A stretch of 64,000 nucleotides of DNA. Source: Zingiber officinale (lineage: Eukaryota > Streptophyta > Magnoliopsida > Zingiberales > Zingiberaceae). Of the stretch, positions 59,583 to 64,000 are shown piece after piece; the first letter of the stretch is position 1; each line of letters opens with the position of its first letter. Position numbers and translations under genes: made by a program. The stretch spans positions 9,248,894 through 9,312,893 of the forward strand of contig NC_056002.1 of assembly GCF_018446385.1 (NCBI RefSeq), in the 5' to 3' direction. The notes below the pieces were generated by a model, which had not been told where the DNA came from, ran no database searches, and was given only the letters and a program-made list of their open reading frames with translations.

Positions 59583-61115
59583 ATGGTCCAGCAAGAAGGA
59601 TACAACACTGTTCGTCCCCCGCTCTTCACTGGAGAAGATTTTGGGCACTAGAAGGGACGAATGAAAAATTTCCTAAAGATCCAGTTCGAGATGTGGATGA
59701 TCGTCAAGACTGGATTCCAATTGCCAACCGACGAAGATGGCAAGCCTACACCCTGCGAGAACTGGGAACCAACCCTAATCAAGAAGGTGGAAGCCAATGC
59801 CAGAGCGACCTGCACCCTTCAGTGTGGACTGACCAAGGAGGAGCTCAACAGAGTTGGTCCGTTTTCAACCGCAAAAGAGCTATGGGAGAAGCTGATAGAA
59901 CTGCACGAGGGTACCTCCGTCACCAAGGTAAGAAAGAGAGATTTATTGTTTAATAAATTATATAATCTCAAAATGCAGGAAGGAGAGACAGCAAGTCAAC
60001 TCCACACACGTATTCAAGATATTCTCAACTCCCTCCACGTGATCGAGCAAAAGGTCGAGAACAGAGATATAATAAGGTATGCTCTCAACGCGTTTCCGAG
60101 GAGTACATTGTGGCCATCAATGGTAGATGCCTACAAGGTCTCCAAGGATTTATCTTCTATAAAATTAGATGAGCTATTCTCTGAGTTTAAGTTACATGAG
60201 CAGACTAATACACATCCAACTAAGAAGGGCATTGCTTTGGTTGCAGGTACAAGCAGAACACGCGAACCAAGACCAAGGCGTAGAACCGAACCAGAATTGG
60301 ATGAAGAACCTGACTCAGACGATGAAGAAGACGAGCTAACGGCTAAACTCGTCAACCTTGTAAAGAAGCTCTATAAGAAGAAGAAGGGGTTCAACAAGAA
60401 GGACCTCAAGAAGGCAGTTCAGTCCAAGGAAGCCCAATCAAGCTCGAAGGTAAAATTTGAAGTGACTTGTTATGGCTGCAACCAGAAGGGACACATCAAG
60501 GTCAACTGTCCCAACCAAAAGGAGGTAAAGAAACAAAGAAAGAAAAAGGTCCTGAAGGCAACATTCGAAGAATCTTCCTCCGAAGACGACGACGACGAAC
60601 TCGATCAGACGAGTCTCCTTGCACTGATGGCCCGGGACCAGATCAATATGTCCGAGAGCGAGAGCGAATCAGAAGCTGAATCGGAAAGAAGCCACGGATC
60701 CGTATCCGTTTCTGAAGGGTCTGAACCCACTGTAAGTATTCCGCGTTTAAATAATTTGATTAATTATTTATTACATAAATTAGCAAAATCTAATATTCGG
60801 ATCAAGTCACTTTTGAAAGAGATAACAACCCTTAAAGAAGTGACCAACCACAAATCCTTGTCTGAATCTGTTCAGACTGGAACCTCGACTCAAGTCCAAA
60901 AGCTTGAGGAAGAGAATTCCAACATGAAAATTCAAGTCAAGGATTTGAAGACTGCGTTGGAACGGTTCACTTTGGGTTCTAAGAATCTTGACCTGATTCT
61001 TGGAAAACAAAAGGTCGTATACAACATATCTAGAATTAGATTCAAGCCTAAAAAGAAGTATAGATCATATTTATCACTTGTACACAGAACAAATAAAAAA
61101 GTGGCCCAAGCATGA
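59583..61115 (+). pseudogene. Gag of the SIRE-like Copia element
   Basis: ATG 59583 starts a Copia-type gag (LFTGEDFGH), but a TAG at 59649-59651 stands where the family has Trp. The rest (from 59661) is one open frame of 484 residues: capsid-like LHEGTSVTKVRKRDLLFNKLYNLKMQEGE, an acidic linker, zinc knuckle CYGCNQKGHIKVNC (60468-60509; C-x2-C-x4-H-x4-C), then an acidic/Ser-rich region and coiled coil. Gag forms the virus-like particle and binds the RNA. Confidence 0.85.
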
Positions 61116-62331
61116 GTACCCAAGTCCAACTTGGTCAATCAAGTTGGACTTGGTCAATATTGGGTCCCCAAGGATCAAGTACATTACCTTGATAGACCTT
61201 ATCGAGGCTATGATCCAGGGGGAGCAAAAAGAAAAATTATCTTAATAAATAAATAAATTTAAAGGAATATAATTCAAAATTAAAAATTTTAATTAAATAA
61301 AAACAAGTTAAAAAGAAAATCAGTAATGTAGGAGGAGGCTCCAGAATAGTTGGCACCTCCAAAAATAATCTACCCGATAGGGTAACCAAGAGTAGTCTAC
61401 CCGGCAGGATAATTAGGGTTAGAATAAAAAGAGACAACAGTTTAACTTGACCTGTGGTACTGGTGAAGTTTTGGATGATAGTACGTTAGGAAAAGCTTAG
61501 TCTATGCATGTCTAGGAAGATATGGCTTCGACCTGGTGCATTTGGCTAAGTGGAACTAACCGAAGCTACCCTTTATGGATTATAACCAGTTAGACCAAGA
61601 TTTTGTATTAAGTTCAGTGGATAGGACTATTTGAAAAATCTCAAAGGCATAGTTACTCTAATGATGTCCAAGTGACTCACCATAGCCCAGAAGTTTATCC
61701 AAAGAATGTCTATTTGTTGAACCTAAAACTAAACCTAAATCTAACACAAAGTTAAACCAAACCCTATAATTGAACCTAATTCATCTCACAAAATTATAAG
61801 ATTCCCTGATTGTAAAATTTAGATCAGGTGAGATAATTAAGAAGTAAATAAAATTAAATTGAATAAAATAAAATAAAATAAAATAAAATTAAATTAAAAT
61901 TAAATTCAATTCAATTAATTTAAATAAAATAAAATTCAATTCAATTAAATTAAAATTCAATTCAATTCAATTTAATTAAAATTAAATTAAATTAAAATTA
62001 AAATTAAAATTAAAATTAAAATTTCAAATTAATTAACTTAAAAGCTTTCAAATTAATTAACTTAAAGTTTTTCAAAATTAATTAACCTAAAGTTTTTCAA
62101 ATTAACTAACTTAAAGATTTTAACTTAAAGTTTCTCAAAATTAATTATTCTTCAAAATTTACTTAACTTAAAACAAATTCAACCATCTCACAATCACCCA
62201 TAGGAATAACTGAGTGTTAGCCTAGATTGGGTGAGATGGAAAATTAGGGAGCTTATTTCAATCAAACTATCTTTTGATCCATCAAAAAGAATCCAATTCA
62301 AATACTTTATGTGTAGGAATTGGATCAATAG
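61116..62331 (+). other. 1.2-kb non-coding spacer between gag and protease
   Basis: Stop-rich on all frames. From about 61835 to 62150 it is nearly pure A/T, with aaaattaaatt/ttcaattcaatt steps and short aattaacttaaag repeats. In related elements gag and pol are usually continuous, so this may be a repeat expansion or a lineage-specific spacer. Confidence 0.7.
61855..62035. repeat. AT-only low-complexity tract (aaatt/aaaat steps)
   Basis: About 180 bp consisting of ataaaataaaata, aaattaaatt and attcaattcaatt steps, almost without G. Slippage-prone and located inside the retroelement spacer. Confidence 0.85.
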
Positions 62332-64000
62332 ATGTTGGATAGTGGATGCTCCAGACATATGACTGGAGATAGGTTGAAGTTCACTAAGCTCAAATGCAAG
62401 AACCTAGGATTAGTTGCATTCGGCAACGACGGTAAACTTAAGGTAATTGGAAAGGGTAATATCGAACTTAGTTCCGATTTCATTATTCGAAACGTTTTAT
62501 TAGTTGAAAATTTTAACTTTAATTTACTGAGTATAAGTCAATTGTGTGATAGTGGCTACTTAGTTACTTTTGATAATTCTGGGTGTTTAGTTAAAAATAT
62601 TGATAACCCCGAAATAATATTTAAGGGGCTTAGGAAAAATAACATCTACACAATTGACCTACTCATATCCTCAACAAAGTGTCTCTTGACACAACAAGAG
62701 GAAACCAACCTGTGACACAGAAGACTGGGTCACACTCATGTCAAACTCATTTCAAAAATGAGTCGAAATGACTTAGTTAGAGGGCTACCCAAATTAAGGA
62801 AGTTAGAAAATACAATTTGCCAAGCTTGCCAATAAGATAAACAAACCAAATCAACCCACAAGTCAACCAATCTAAATAGAACTGACTCCTTACTTGAGCT
62901 CCTACATTTAGATCTTTTTGATTCACATTGAGCCAAGTCACTAAGCAAGAACCAGTACTGCTTAGTCATAATTGATGATTACTCTAGGTTCACTTGGGTA
63001 AAGTTTCTAAAAACAAAAGATAAAACCTTTAAAGCTTTTTATAATTTTTGCAAGTTAACAGAAAATGAAAAATATACCAAAATTAAAAGAATAAGAAGTG
63101 ATCATGGGGGTGAATTTGAAAATCATAGGTTTACCCAATTTTATAAAATCAATGGATACAAACATGAATTTTCATGCCCTAGAACCCCCCAACAGAACGG
63201 TCTAGTGGAACGGAAAAATAGAACCCTACAAGAGGCCGCTAGAACCATGTTAAATGAGTATAACTTAAATCATCAATTCTGGGCCGAAGCAATAAATACA
63301 GCAAAGTACATTCAAAATAGAATTCTGATTAACAAATTACACAATAAACCCCCCTATGAAATATACTATAATAAAATTCCCAACTTGAACTATTTAAAAG
63401 TATTTGGATGTAAAGTTCACATTTTAAACACTAAAGATTACTTAGGAAAATTTACACCTAAATCAGTCCAAGGAATATTTCTAGGGTACTCCTCAACCAG
63501 TAGGGCCTATAGAGTCTATAACCAAAATACCCTAAAAGTTGAAGAAACAACTAATGTAATCTTTGATGAAGAAAATAACCTACCTAATATAAATGAAAAT
63601 GTTGACATTAACCCAAGAATTATAGAAGATGATGAAATTAAACCTAACACTAGTAAACTAGAGGAACTAATTACTGACCCAAGTATAAGACCAACAAGAT
63701 AAGACCAACAAGAATAAGTACTTCTCACCCACCTGACCAAATTTTGGGTGACCCAAACCTAGGAGTTAGAACTAGATCTTCTTATAGAAACCTGAGTCAG
63801 ATTGCCCTTATTTCTAAGATTGAGCCGAAGACTATAGAAGAAGCTCTACCTAACCCAGACTGGATCATTGCTATGCAGGAAGAGTTAGCCTAATTTGATA
63901 GAAACCAAGTCTGGGAACTTGTACCTAAACCCATAGATAAGTCCATAATTGACACCAAATGAGTATTTAGAAACAAATTGGATGATCAGGGTGATATATT
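62332..64000 (+). pseudogene. Pol of the SIRE-like Copia element (protease, integrase, start of reverse transcriptase)
   Basis: Protease active-site text LDSGCSRHMTG is at 62335; the gag-pre-integrase HHCC motif (H-x4-H, C-x2-C) spans about 62717-62830. The integrase core has its Asp, Asp, Glu residues in LHLDLFD, RSDHGGEF and NGLVERKNRT. KVFGCKVHILNTK and GIFLGYS follow. Reverse transcriptase begins near 63820. Breaks: TGA 62713-62715, TAA 62833-62835, TGA 62929-62931, a 14-bp tandem duplication 63685-63712 (frameshift), TAA 63891-63893 and TGA 63960-63962. Confidence 0.9.

Larger units (their letters stand above)
58063..64000 (+). mobile_element. SIRE-like Copia retrotransposon, 5' LTR to reverse transcriptase (runs off window)
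   Basis: 5' LTR 58063-59324 (1262 bp, tgttgg...ccaaca), primer binding site at 59327-59338, gag from 59583, spacer, then protease, integrase and start of reverse transcriptase. It is nested in another SIRE-like LTR, with caact (58058-58062) as the left target flank. Copia order (integrase before reverse transcriptase) is clear. Several stops and a 14-bp duplication make it non-autonomous. Confidence 0.88.

Overview
This is nuclear DNA from a flowering plant, most likely a monocot. Genes are split by long AT-rich introns and the intergenic space is packed with nested LTR retrotransposons, SINEs, hAT-type elements and a CACTA remnant. The GC-rich second exon of the NAR2 gene and the abundance of SIRE-like Copia and Tat-like Gypsy elements would fit a Zingiberales-type genome (ginger or banana relatives); that placement is inference.

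Four host genes can be modelled exon by exon. (1) A nitrate-transport accessory protein (NAR2/NRT3), + strand, 96-769, two exons. (2) A Ser/Pro-rich plant protein with the DYDWLLTPPDTPLFPSL signature, + strand, 2551-17884, six coding exons, 1183 residues, two duplicated CxxC...CxxC modules and a C-terminal CaaX-like box. Its two introns of over 5 kb hold an Au-type SINE, a solo LTR, a LINE tail, inverted LTR copies and a hAT-like element. (3) A kinesin-8 (KIN-8A type), - strand, 30282-23321, seven exons, 783 residues. (4) A glutathionyl-hydroquinone reductase, - strand, 41648-36064, six exons, 346 residues, with a first exon that looks like an organellar presequence.

Between the kinesin and the reductase lies a 1-kb direct duplication flanking a FAR1-domain fragment and a 39-bp minisatellite. 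From about 42.6 kb to the end the window is repetitive: two decayed Tat-like Gypsy elements, interrupted by a SIRE-like Copia element with a large internal deletion (45018-48857, TSD atctt), a solo LTR (49371-~51106), a probable Gypsy solo LTR (~54.6-57.0 kb), a truncated SIRE-type LTR, and a nearly complete but stop-riddled SIRE-like Copia element (58063 to window end; its 3' part is outside).

The most unusual signal is inside the LTRs. At least four distinct LTRs carry chains of short hairpins or palindromes whose arms differ from unit to unit while staying complementary. Examples are two alternating arm pairs in the gtgagtgaag minisatellites, nested two-stem units at 45.6-45.8 and 47.7-47.9 kb, a 28-bp perfect palindrome at 48043, and five adjacent hairpins at 6979-7100. 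Conserved pairing with changing sequence suggests structure rather than sequence is what persists. All splice sites, duplications and pairings were read by eye; no search or folding program was run.
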